From Clavelina lepadiformis (taxonomy: Eukaryota > Chordata > Ascidiacea > Aplousobranchia > Clavelinidae): DNA of 64,000 nt. The translations under genes and the position numbers were made by a program. Position 1 is the first letter of the stretch; the number at the start of each line of letters is the position of its first letter. This document shows positions 1 through 15,460 of the stretch, in pieces. The notes beneath the pieces are model-generated. The model had not been told where the DNA came from, made no database searches, and worked only from the letters and a program-made list of their open reading frames with translations. Location of the stretch: assembly GCF_947623445.1 (NCBI RefSeq), contig NC_135241.1, forward strand, positions 8,310,501-8,374,500, read 5' to 3'.

Positions 1-830
1 AGGGAATGACAATTTTTTTTCAGTCCAAGATATTATTCATTGGGAAATGGGAAAGTGTTTAGCTTTAGCTGATGCGCGACTTGGAATGCATGATTATTGA
101 TCGCGTTGGTAAATGTTTAAGGTAAACGTTGGAAAGCATGGCACTTTTCAATGAGATCTCGGTGCCAACAGGACGGTACTAATTAGGGTGCAATTTTGAA
201 GTCATCGCAAAGCCTGGCAAGGCATTTGACCTTGTTTTCTGATTTTCTTTTCCTTTTATAGTCGAAAAAATTAGAAAGATCAGAAATAAATATCTTCTTT
301 TTTAGAGGTAAACAGCGAAATAGATCAAAGGTCATTTTGCTCCCGCCCTGACTTCAGTGACTTGGACGGGCGTTGACATTTGCTTACAGCAACCATACCC
401 TAAAAATACCATAACTGTGCAGTTGCCATGCTTTCACCATGAACTTTTTGCCATGAAGTTATCAATCGTGGTCTCTTTTATTTTTTCTCTCCCATATTAG
501 GATCCAGAGGAATTATTACGTCATAATTTTTTTTCTGTTATGACAAAGAAATAATTCGCTCGTGCACTACTCGTGTGAAGTATTACACAAGGAACATATC
601 TGTCATAACGACCGCATATGCTGGCGGTAATTGTTTGAATATGAGCGAGGACGATTGATGGTTGGTGACTTGTTTTGCTTCTGCTTCGATTGATGAGTTC
701 TCATTTCTCAAATTTGCGTGACTATGCTGTTAGTTGCTTGATTCTGTCTATACAAATTACTAACTTATAAAGTTCCCATTTTATTTATTATAACACAAAG
801 GTTTTCACCTTCGGGCAAATCTTGCTGAAT

Positions 831-1048
831 GTTACATAGCGCTGTAGTAACCAGTGAAATCGATCACATGAAAAGGGAAAGATTGAAAACATTACATCAG
901 TATTTATATGCGACACACCAGTTCAAGCGAGGAAATTATCTGACGTCATTAAGGAAAACTCAAGTTTGGTAAACAATTGAATTACAGGATTCTAAATTAA
1001 ATTCCAAACATCTCAAAACAACTCGTGAGTCGTGACGTAATCGTCACA
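831..1048 (+). repeat. 218-bp direct repeat, copy 1
   Basis: Base-for-base identical by eye to 1897-2114, 1066 bp downstream in the same orientation. The roughly 190 bp before each copy is also related but clearly diverged, including a shared 'cttcgggc' motif. The perfect part therefore looks younger, or homogenised. It contains a TGACGTCA palindrome (CRE-like) and ends in 'gtgacgtaatcgtcaca'. Confidence 0.9.
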
Positions 1049-1896
1049 TAGCCTTCCTACCCAGAGTAAAGCTTGCCTGAAATGAAATTGAAGGCAACCT
1101 TTACTCGACAAAATTATGTCTGTGGTTATAATATTCATCACAGTTGTTAAAACAAGAATTTGGTACAGTACAATGACAGAGCTCGGTAAATATAACAAAT
1201 ATCGATACACCATTTCACTTGAAATACAAAACATGAGACATAAGCTTACAGAAGTGTCGCATTTCCCTTGCGTGTCGAAGGTAAAAAAATGAGCGATCAC
1301 GTCTGCGTGTGTCGTTCCGCGGCTGTAGCAAGCCTTGTTTGCGGTAGAGAGATGCAGTTTGTTGCGATGTCCAGTGGACTTTGTTTCTTGATGCGTAAAA
1401 AATATATACAATAGTTTGCTCATGCTCTTGGAGATGTATAACACGTTGGTAAGGCGATCAAAACTTCATCACATCAACCAGGTATCAATGCCATTAGTTC
1501 TGTTGTTTCCGAATTAATCTGGTTGCTTATATTGTAGAGATGGAATGTCTTGAAAACTTCCTCGTTGACTAGCGTTCGTAGTTGGCTGATCTTGCTGTTG
1601 CAACTTGTTCATCAAAACTTCATAAATAGCTGGTAACATTCTTTCTCGCTCAATGTGCAACTAACTCAGCAATTTCGAACTTACTCGGGCACCAATTTAT
1701 GACAAAAAGAAGCGAGGATGGTTGAATTGATAGATAGTTTTTCTTCTCACTCGATGAGATGGTTGTCATTTCTTGAACGGTTTGATAATGCTGTTTGCTT
1801 CTTAAATTCTGTCTATATATATTGCTAAATTATAAAGTCTCATTTTGTTTATTATAGGACACGAAGGCTTTCGCCTTCGGGCGAAGCTTTCTGTTT

Positions 1897-2114
1897 GTTA
1901 CATAGCGCTGTAGTAACCAGTGAAATCGATCACATGAAAAGGGAAAGATTGAAAACATTACATCAGTATTTATATGCGACACACCAGTTCAAGCGAGGAA
2001 ATTATCTGACGTCATTAAGGAAAACTCAAGTTTGGTAAACAATTGAATTACAGGATTCTAAATTAAATTCCAAACATCTCAAAACAACTCGTGAGTCGTG
2101 ACGTAATCGTCACA
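1897..2114 (+). repeat. 218-bp direct repeat, copy 2
   Basis: Second identical copy of 831-1048. Only about 850 bp separate the copies, and I see no primer-binding site, polypurine tract or gag/pol frame between them. An LTR retrotransposon is therefore unlikely. A tandem segmental duplication with later conversion fits better. Confidence 0.9.
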
Positions 2115-2611
2115 CTGTTATCTCATAGCTTCTTCCCATTCAAGCCCTTAAGTCGGAGTGCAAAAATCTGAAAGTATAACTGCATGACAGACCTTTGACC
2201 ATTTAGTCCAAACTGTTGTTTCTTAACATCCTTTTCTTGGCACTAAAATGTTTTGAAACTCTAGGCTAGCCATTGAACGTTGTAAAGCGGAAATTTGGAC
2301 AATCAAAATTTGTAAAAAATGACTTTTTTACATTTTTTGTCTTGAAATGTTAGTAACAAGAGTAACATGCAAATGGAGTCAGTTTAAATCTAGATAACAG
2401 TGGTTCCCACATTTTGAAACAATACTTAAAACAAAAGTTATGTTTGGCATAATCAAAAGCGAAAAAATATCCTATTTTTTTAAATGTGGTTTTAATCTTT
2501 ACACTAAATATATATGCCTACACTGGTGTAGGGCACACGTTATCATTCTTTAATTAAGGCTGCAATTTGACTGTTTGCTATGCCATTAATGTGTAAAAGC
2601 TCAGTTTAGAG

Positions 2612-2915
2612 CAGTGGTTCCCAAACTTTTTCAGCTTGTGGCACACTAGAAAAATTATAAAGCGCTCGCGGCACACTTACAAGAGAAGAAAAGTTGCTTT
2701 AAAAAAATTTATTTTCACGTGTTAATGCGATGGATGTGCTTATTGGATGGACATGTGCTTATTTATCAGCTATTGAAGCAGTTAAAGCGCTTTTAAGTCG
2801 CATATGCTTGTCTGCATGCCTTATTTTAAATATTTATACAGTTCTTTCCCAAAATTCCAAAAAGATTCGCGGCACACCTGAGAATCTGTGGTGGCACACG
2901 GTTTGGGAATGACTG
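2612..2915. mobile_element. hAT-type MITE (304 bp)
   Basis: Begins CAGTGGTTCCCAAAC and ends with the imperfect inverse GTTTGGGAATGACTG. It is flanked by a perfect 8-bp target duplication, GTTTAGAG, at 2604-2611 and 2916-2923. The 8-bp duplication and CAGTGG...-type ends are typical of hAT transposons. It has no transposase; the short open frame inside is not treated as a gene. Confidence 0.92.
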
Positions 2916-3158
2916 GTTTAGAGCAAGCTTTTGTCCTTCCTCAGACTCATTGTAGCCTATCTTAACACACTGTGAATGTAGTAGATACTAGATACCTGGA
3001 TGTATGCTGGGTATCATAGGCCTGTTTCACATAATTAGGTGTAAAAGTCTACTGGTATTTTCATGAAGCTGCTGTTTTTTTGAAATTTGATGATATGTTA
3101 TGGTTATGAGCCTAAACTTTGCATTTCATATTTTCAGGAACTGTTTTGTATTGCAATG

Positions 3159-3176
3159 ATTTGATTTTTGCTGCAG
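3159..3176 (+). promoter_or_regulatory. Candidate splice or trans-splice acceptor before PSMC1 ATG
   Basis: A pyrimidine-rich run ends in ctgcag at 3171-3176, only 15 nt before the PSMC1 start codon. It could be the acceptor of an upstream 5'-UTR intron, or a spliced-leader acceptor, since tunicates are known to trans-splice many mRNAs. The sequence cannot separate these. Confidence 0.35.
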
Positions 3177-3191
3177 CAAACTTCTGTGAAA

Positions 3192-7854
<4,663 letters not shown>

Positions 7855-7936
7855 CCTGTTTGTCGGATTGAGATGTTGGGATATACCTACCAAGTCTTCT
7901 GTGATCGGACATTTTGTTGGACACTTACAACGTCAT

Positions 7937-7963
7937 AATAAATATCAGCTTCAGCTTAATAAA
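7937..7963 (+). promoter_or_regulatory. PSMC1 poly(A) signals
   Basis: Two AATAAA hexamers, at 7937-7942 and 7958-7963, lie 83 and 104 nt after the PSMC1 stop codon. They place cleavage near 7975-7990. Confidence 0.7.
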
Positions 7964-8067
7964 CAAATAATTTCATGCAACATAGAGTTCAAATTCACGT
8001 TTATTTTGATGCAAGTCAATGTCAATATGATGTACACAAGCAATGAAGAGTGATAAATCTATCGATT

Positions 8068-8073
8068 TTTATT
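8068..8073 (-). promoter_or_regulatory. Esterase 1 poly(A) signal
   Basis: AATAAA on the minus strand, about 32 nt past the stop of the esterase gene. Expected cleavage near 8045-8055 leaves only about 60 bp between the two convergent transcript ends. Confidence 0.6.
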
Positions 8074-8104
8074 AACACCTGCTAAAATTCTTTACACAAA
8101 TGGG

Positions 8105-11100
8105 CTATTTTTCATGCTGCCTTTTTCTACGGTGGTGATACATGGAAACGTGATCAGCATATCGATTTAGTTTATCCCAGAAATCACAAGCTTCTTTATA
8201 TGGTTGCTGCATGACAAAATCTTTGTTTGCAGTAAGTTGTAAGGCTTGGTACATTCCTTGTTGATGGGTTTGGTTAAAGCTCGGCCATTGCGTGTTTTTC
8301 ACTTTGGACATGGTCTTAATGAAAGATTCATTTTCAATTATAAATAAAGTCTTGTCTGTGCACCTACTTAGATTTTGGTGATTTTTTTTGTTAACCAACA
8401 GAAAAACAGGTTGTGATGACTATACCTGTGCTCCGTTCGGATCTCCATATTTTGCAAAGTTGGTCCAATAAGTTATCATACGTTTGGCCAGTCCACGTTC
8501 ATTCTCGGTGAAATTGAATTTTGTTAGGCTTTCAACATTGAAGATATAACCCAAATCAGATCCGTGACATACGTGGTGGTAACATGCTGGTTGGCCCCAT
8601 ACTTCCTATTGTAAAACAAACAACTTCACCTGCCGAAAGACTGCCCTCAATGACACAAAATTCACCGAATAGGGTACACAATGGAACTTACATAAAACGA
8701 CCACGTCTGGTTGAATATGTACCACCAGATGTCATTGTTCTTCAAAGAATTAACCGATTTCCTTTGTGGACAAAGAAAAATATACTCCGTTGCCATTTCA
8801 CTCGCCATGTCCCGGTAGTCACATTTAAAGAGGTGTCCTTTGCACTAGCAGAAAACTTACGTTACTTCTTGAGTTTCTGCGCTGTATGGTCAATATGTAA
8901 AGTACATCGGTTTAATAACTCGTAGCGGAGCATTTGACTTTTTCTTTGAAAACCTTTTTGTGCTTAAGGAATATTATCTGACCCTTATATTGCTAGCGCT
9001 TGCAGAAACATTACCCTAAATTATTCGTATACCAGTATTGTTTATAAGCCTACATTCAGAGGACGACAAACTAGGCTATTAACCACAATAAACGCCATCA
9101 CACATTTTTTACCACCTTGCATTCAGCAACAAAACCTAAATAATCTCTTAAAGTCTAGCCTAGTTTTTAGATTCTAAAACGTATTTTCTGACATGGAAAC
9201 ACTTTTAATTGAAAAAAATGTTTGAAAAAAGGTTTTCCAAAATTAAATTAAAAAATTAATTGAAAGTAAATTTAAAACAATTGCACAAAAACATTTCAAT
9301 TTCAAATATTTGAAACAATTTAAATTTGTAAAATAAAAATAAATTACAAAAATTTGCAAAACGTTTTTTGAAAAGAAGAAGTTTTTTTAAATATAAAACT
9401 AAAAAAATAAAAAATATATAATGTAATGTAAAACGTTTTTCAAAAATTTTCAAAATAAATTTCATACCATACAAATTTTTGTTTTATTACCAGGCTGGTA
9501 TTGAACAGATGCCAATTGTGCTCTGGCCAAGACGCACGTAATCAGTCCCGTTACTTTCGTGACTCAAATCGTAGCTATATTCAAAGTAATACGTTTACCT
9601 CTCCTGGATATCTTTCAACAACAGTGAGGTAATCTTGTTTAAAAATTATTGCCAACAACAAATCATAAACCAGCTTTCCAACAGGATGCGAAAATGCACC
9701 GTCAATAAACAGCACCCCTTCATCCACTGTACTTCCTAGCAACAAAGGCTTGTTTTGTGTTTGTCCCTTAAAAGAAAAGAAAAGTTTTGCTATCTTCATG
9801 GCATTCAGAAACCAGTAAAATATTTTAAGTCAAATCTGAATGAGTCAACAGCTGTTTAATAAATCATTAAAATTATAACTTATAATTACTGTAGTAAAAA
9901 AATTGATACTTTGTTTGTTAGTTTTTCTGGATGATAGTTTGAATACTGATGATATTTTTCTAGATTGGTGCGTTTACCGTTAAAAATAGTTTAACTGGTT
10001 GATCAGGCACTATGTCCCCGTCGATTACTGGACTCCATGGCTGAAACAGTGTACTGATTAAAGCTGGGTTGGTTATGTCATCGAGACTTTTGTTGTAAGC
10101 CTTCTCCAGTTCTTGAACTGACCTTGCATATTTCAGAAAAATAATATAAGCCACTTTTGTCTCCTATGTAACGCTTCATTTAAAGTTAAAAGTCATATTT
10201 ACTTTGAACGTAAACAGGTCATGTCATTTCTCTTGCAACCAACTGATTCAGCAAAGCGATCACCGAAAACTTTTGCATCACGTAAATTTCGAAATGGCAA
10301 ACCAAGTGGATTGCTTTGCATGATGCTTTTATGAAACAGATCCTTGCTTACGTTTGATGTCAAATGAACTCCGATAGATTCTGAGCCAGCGCTCTGCCCA
10401 AATATTGTCACCTGTATTGTAAGGAAAAGCAGCACAACTGCTTAAACTTTTTCTTTTGCGTCTATAACGGGAAATGGTATATGGAGCGCAAGCGATTAAA
10501 TTAATGTATTATCTATATATATAGGATTTACCTTGTTAGGATCACCACCAAAATTTCTTATATTTCGATTCACCCATTCAAGCGTTTTCACTTGATCCCA
10601 GAATCCAAAATTACCCTTTGCTTCTTCCGAACCATTTTCACCTTGCACTAAGAAGCCAAGATGTGCAAGCCTATACAAAACATAATCTGTGCTATATGAT
10701 ACTAGTATCATTTGCCATTAAAAATCATAACAATAGTTTTTTTCAGTGTTATTTTGACCATAAAAGTAGCACTAACACAATACGATTACCGGTCAAACAC
10801 AATGCCCAATCAATAACTGAAATACATCGCCTATTTTTCTTACCTATAGTTTGTCGTTACCACAATTACGTCGCCCTGATTTGCCATAAATCTACCGTCG
10901 TATAAAATACTGCTACCACTTCCATCCTTAAAATTTCCTCCGTGATACCAAACCATCACCGCCAACGGTCGACTTTCTCCACCAGGCCGATAATCATCCC
11001 GGATGGCGTAGTGGTCAATATCCAGTATGTTATCCGCTTTAACTTGCATTAATAAGCGCTTCGGGACCCACACATTTAAATATAGACAATCTTCACTAAT

Positions 11101-11699
11101 CTGCAAATAAACTCAATTAATAAATTCAGCTTTCACTGTATATTGAGGCTTTGGTTACGTAACAATTTTCCTTGAAGCCAGCAATAACAATACTTTACTT
11201 CTGCAGGGCACGAATATTCTGGAGCTGGTTCTTCACAAACTTGTTGACATCCTGGACGTTTATAAGTAGCATTCCAATATCTCGATTCATATTTTAAAGG
11301 ATCGCGCGGTCTGCGCCATCTAAACTCTCCAGTTGGTGGTTGACTGAAAGGTATCCCGAAAAATATTCCCGCTTCGGGTGTTACTTGCCCAACGATACTT
11401 CCCTCATACGCTACACATAAATTAGATGGATTAAACATAGAAGTAGATCTATATAGGTTTTCTTATGAGAACTGGTTTTTGCATCCAGATCGAAATAAGT
11501 TTGCAATGTCTTTCAGAATTTTAACCGTTCTTTTTTCGTTGCCGTCTACTGGATTTCGTTCATCCATACCTGTAGCAATCACCAAGTCATTACTTGATAA
11601 TTGTATTGGTTTCGCTTCATATGGATTCACTTGAAACAACAGCGCGCAAATTGTAACAAGGCTAATTTCTTTCCAAATTTCCATTTTGCACGTTTTCAT
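8105..11699 (-). CDS. Type-B carboxylesterase / cholinesterase-like protein 1 (intact)
   Basis: Alpha/beta-hydrolase of the carboxylesterase-B family, which cleaves carboxylic or choline esters; the natural substrate is unknown. Ten exons on the minus strand: 11699-11570, 11410-11199, 11100-10844, 10670-10532, 10411-10203, 10122-9978, 9766-9599, 8844-8692, 8605-8426, 8314-8105. They give 600 residues with no frame break. The N-terminus MKTCKMEIWKEISLVTICAL looks like a signal peptide, so the product is probably secreted. The triad is complete: nucleophile Ser in FGQSAGS (exon 5), acid Glu in TVDEGVLF (exon 7), His in VCHGSDLG (exon 9). Also seen are SEDCLYLNVWVP and the oxyanion-hole HGGNF. 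The nucleophile elbow has GQSAG rather than the GESAG usual in cholinesterases. No GPI or tetramerisation tail is evident. Its paralogue at 19.4-24.0 kb has the same intron positions. Confidence 0.93.
9180..9480. repeat. AT-rich low-complexity tract
   Basis: Mostly A/T with recurring 'aaaatttt' and 'ttgaaa' words, inside the seventh intron of esterase 1. The minus-strand open frame here is Phe/Lys-rich by composition and is not a gene. Confidence 0.7.
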
Positions 11700-12599
11700 T
11701 GAATATCGCAATTCGTTTTACAATATGGCAGCTTAAATCATAAATAAACCATATATTCCAAAAAGGCTATTAAATGCATAATACGTTTTGATTCTACAAT
11801 CTTACATAGAATACCGTATCGTTTCTACCTAGATCTGAAGAGCACTCCACTAAAATGAAAGCCAAACTATTGTGCAACGTGCATACGTTATATGAATTGG
11901 CCGTTTTGTTATGTAAAAACAACCTCTGTCTTTGAAATATGCATATTGTATATTCATCATGAAGTTATTGAGTTATGAAAATATTGTTCTTTCCATAACT
12001 TCCAGTTCTAAGTATAGATTGAAGTAGCTGCTGTTGTTTGAAGTTTAACAAACATATCGGCTGCCTTCCTCTTCCTTAATCTTTTAAGTTAGAAGTTGCT
12101 TCATTTCGAATTTCTGCAGCCATACTTGCACTTGCATATACTTTGATTTGTACTTTGTTTATATCTGTCGGTGCTGTCTATGTGCCTATGCAGGTATTCT
12201 ATAAGATACTCTTTCTATTGGTAATACTTTGTAACACGCGTTACATATAAATTTGGAAAAACTGCAGCAACGCAAGCTTTTGCAACAAATGCTCAGCGCT
12301 TTGTTAGCCTATTGCTAAATACACAACGGTTTTCATTATCCAATAGATTACAATTATCTATTTACCTAAAATAATCACGTGAAAGCTATGTTTGCTTTAA
12401 AATGCACTTTGACATGTTTGCAGTTTACTTAGTAAGAAATGCAGTAAACCAAGGCAATAAATTGTTATACATCATATGATGTAGGGGGAGATATATTTGA
12501 GAGCATCATTGATGAATAAATCGTGGAGTTAATATCGGGTAATCATGTTTATTAATACGATCAGCAATGACGGAAACTTTAGTTAGTATGTTGCCCTCT
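11700..12599. other. Upstream region of esterase 1; no gene seen
   Basis: AT-rich sequence upstream of the minus-strand esterase start. It probably includes its promoter and 5' UTR, but no TATA box or other element stands out clearly enough to place. No open frame with recognisable content. Confidence 0.5.
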
Positions 12600-13040
12600 T
12601 TTACTGTAGTGAAGCATTACAAAATGGTAAGCATATCGGTTTAGTTTATACCATGATTTTGCATTACAAAATCCTTGTTTGCAGTAAGTTGTAAGGCTTC
12701 GGATCTCTATATTTTGCAAAATTGGTCCAATATATTATGAAACGCTTCGCCAGAGCACGTTCATTGTCCATAAAATTGAATTTGGTAAGACTTTCGACAT
12801 TAAAGAGATAACCCAATTCCACTCCTTGACATACGCGATGATAACATCCTTTTTGATTCCATATTTTCTGTTGTATTATAAAAGGAGTGTTTTTGTTTAA
12901 AATATAAACCTACCGAAAACAAGAAACTCGCAATAATTGAACTTACGTAAAACGATTACGTCTGGTTGAATATGTACCACCAAATATTGTTGTTCTTTTA
13001 AAGAACCAACCGACTTTAAAGATGTCTCTTTTACATTGAA
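12600..13040 (-). pseudogene. Esterase remnant, exons 8-10 only
   Basis: Read on the minus strand, this stretch resembles the 3' half of esterase 1. An exon 8-like piece (about 12945-13035) has the YIFNQTWS-type region. An exon 9-like piece (about 12700-12860) reads CYHRVCQGVELGYLFNVES, then a segment matching the family's ALAKR, YWTNFAKY. An exon 10-like piece (about 12610-12695) is shortened. The catalytic His position reads CQG instead of CHG. Exons 1-7 are absent upstream, and the exon 9/10 boundary has been deleted together with its intron. It is best read as a truncated third member of the esterase cluster, closer to copy 1 than to copy 2. Confidence 0.8.
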
Positions 13041-13557
13041 ACGGAAATTAAAAATTTAAGTTAAATATTTATATACCTCAAAAGATGAGTTACAATGTGC
13101 ACTGTCATGTAAAACACAAAATAGCTTGTAAAAGAAGCAAAGGAAAATATTTGAACTTTTTTCATAATATGTTCAAATCGCTTGAGAATTTCTATACTTG
13201 GACCAAGCAAGGTCAACTTGACGTGAACAGGAAACATCTCTCAAAATTTTATTTGATGGTATGGAATGGTATTATCATCTGTACTAAATGATGCCGTTAT
13301 GCTTAGCTTTATTAAACGTAAAATCATTCATCTGAAATAATACATTAATAGTAAAGCAATAATAATAGAAAAGCAATACAACCTCACAGCTCAAAAGATG
13401 TTCGTTTGTCACAATACAAGCCGTGAAGTAGTCGTAGTCTACGACTAAGAAATGCGCGAAGCAGAAACAAAACACAAGAAGTAATTAAGATAAAACGAGG
13501 CGAGTTAACAAAGGAATTTTCATTACATCATTTTTATCCTCTTACTGAGGAAAGTCA

Positions 13558-13840
13558 TTGCACAACTTGAACCCGGCGATGATTTATCATCGCTCGAGCC
13601 CGGTTTAGCGAACAAGCTTTTGTGCAAGTCCGGATTGTCACAGAATTTTATTTTGGTTTTGATTTTTGTGTGACTTATTGTCCGAATTTAGAACTGTCCA
13701 CCAGATCCACTGAACAGGAGTAAGTTCGTTAATGCCTTGCCCAAAGGCACCACAACGATATAGCGCGATACTGCATCGAACACTGAACACTGTATATTCA
13801 CTATCACAAAGCCAGCGCTGGCACCACTCGGCTACCGACC
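13558..13840 (-). repeat. tRNA-derived SINE, copy 1
   Basis: On the minus strand the head reads GGTAGCCGAGTGGTGCCAGC, like the A-box arm of a Ser/Leu tRNA. About 50 bp on comes a B-box-like AGTGTTCGATGC. The body is shared with 38826-39127, including 'ccttgccca(a/t)' and 'aacccg' segments. Such RNA polymerase III heads mark tRNA-derived SINEs. Confidence 0.75.
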
Positions 13841-14270
13841 GAAGCATGCAGTCACGTTGATGCTTTGTAGATAGGTGAAGTTTAAATTTGCAATAACTGT
13901 TTCCGATGCTGATACACACAACACGAGATAAGCTGTCAAAACATCGACTTTGATTTTCATCGGACTAAAATATAATCTAGGTCATCATGACAAACGAACA
14001 CAAATAAAATTGTTATTCTGTACATTGCATGGAATAAGATGAGATGCTTTAGGTAATATTCACATAATCATTAATAGTTACCAAAAAAAACACTAAAGTT
14101 ACTTACAAAACAGTGTTGATTAGGTGCGAAACCTAACATGATTTTCAAGCGACAAAAATATTAATCTAATTCATAACAAATAGAAGGGATGAAAAACATG
14201 AACTTGTTCGATACATTGAATGCAATTGTATGCTATACATAGTCTTCACACATAGTAACGGACATTGTTA
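13841..14270. other. Spacer, nothing recognised
   Basis: AT-rich sequence between the SINE head and the 3' end of the LINE. It may include the LINE's 3' UTR, but no poly(A) tail or target duplication could be placed. Confidence 0.4.
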
Positions 14271-14627
14271 TTACACATTTTTAAAAGCTTTGCATAAGAC
14301 ATAAAAAGCGTTTGAGAAGACACCTCTTGTTCTATTCTCCCATCTTCTTCGTGCGAAATTTGTTCTTTTGACGGCGTTTATGAGCGTTTGAGCATTGAAA
14401 GTTTCATTTTCATCAACAATTGCATTTGGGTGGCGCCAAATTTGTTGTTTAACAACTGAGGTCAAGTAAATGATAATTTCTCTCCCTTCGTAAGGTACAT
14501 TGTCTGGTAACACAAAATTTATGACAAAAAGTGTGTCGAGGCAATTTATACGGCGCTGTGTAACTTTAGTTGCAGTGTTGGATGCAAACGGCTGGAGCAT
14601 CTGGTCCAATATGGCATTAATCGCATA

Positions 14628-15460
14628 CAGTCGAATCCGCTTAATTCGGACACCGGATAACCCGGACAACCGCTTTATTCGGCCAAAATGCTCGGGAACG
14701 GAACAAAAGTAAAAATTGAACGTAAAAAACTCCCGTTAATTCGGACAATTCTCCGCTTAATTCGGACACAGGTTCGCAATTCCTGTCGTTACATCGTTAG
14801 GTTATGAAACAATAAACAGTACGTACTTGGTTGGTTTTAACACAAGATGCAATTGCATTATGAGTGATTATGGTGAAACAATGACGATTGATGCGGTAAC
14901 AATCGACAATGAATTCATATAACGCCGTGCCAGCTTCATAGTCGCTTTTACTTCGGTACCATTGCGACCATCTTGTAGAACAGAATGGTACAGAAAAGTT
15001 TAGAAGAAAAAGTGAAATTGCTCACTAAAGTAAACGAAGAAAAAAATGACGACGCTTCCTTGACAGTTCGGCAGTTAGTTGCGTTGGTGGGGATATCAAA
15101 ACGTACTTTGCAAGATTGGCAGAAAAATGATGCAAATCTGCGTGAACAACGTGAAGAGACTATGCTTCGTGGACGAGGTTTAAAGACAGAGAGGAAGCGG
15201 CTCAGAATGTGCGTTTTATGCGTACTCATTTACTCGTACTCTTGTGCGTTTTATGCGATCAGTGCCAATTACTGCAGTATAGCGCAGGTGCAATTCATTT
15301 ATTACACAACACTACAGTATTTTAAATGCGTTGTTTGCCTTTACGCATGACCATGAAATGAACAATCGATTTTCCGCTTAATTCGGACAAAGCCGTTTCT
15401 CCGCTTAATTCGGCCAAAAGTGAGCGGAACCAAAGTGTCCGAATTAAGCGGAGTCGACTG
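14628..15460 (+). mobile_element. pogo/Tigger-like element inserted in the LINE (833 bp)
   Basis: Same terminal inverted repeats as 4627-5397, bounded by TA at 14626-14627 and 15461-15462. It lies inside the C-terminal ORF2 region of the minus-strand LINE: LINE-like coding sequence resumes on both sides, so the DNA transposon is the younger insertion. It keeps a longer transposase start than its sister copy. Confidence 0.92.
14985..15350 (+). pseudogene. Truncated pogo/Tigger-like transposase, N-terminal HTH only
   Basis: The frame starts ATG at 14985, MVQKSLEEKVKLLTKVNEEK, followed by LVALVGISKRTLQDWQKND. This is a CENP-B/pogo N-terminal helix-turn-helix that would bind the transposon ends. 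After about residue 75 the frame runs into short, Cys- and Tyr-rich non-transposase sequence and ends at 121 residues. No DDE catalytic core remains, so the element is non-autonomous. Confidence 0.75.

Larger units (their letters stand above)
1..2611. other. Non-genic stretch, repeats only
   Basis: No coding exon could be supported. A minus-strand open frame at 1013-1444 has no recognisable domain and its 3' end lies in a duplicated block, so it is not called. The only structure seen is the 218-bp direct repeat listed separately, preceded in both places by a diverged but alignable leader (about 640-830 and 1715-1896). Confidence 0.6.

Noticed and set aside
1013..1444. 143-residue minus-strand frame
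   Set aside because: No recognisable motif, and its 5'-most plus-strand end lies in a duplicated block. It could be a gene, but nothing supports that.
831..2114. LTR retrotransposon interpretation of the direct repeat
   Set aside because: The interval is only about 850 bp, without a primer-binding site, polypurine tract or gag/pol. No flanking target duplication seen.
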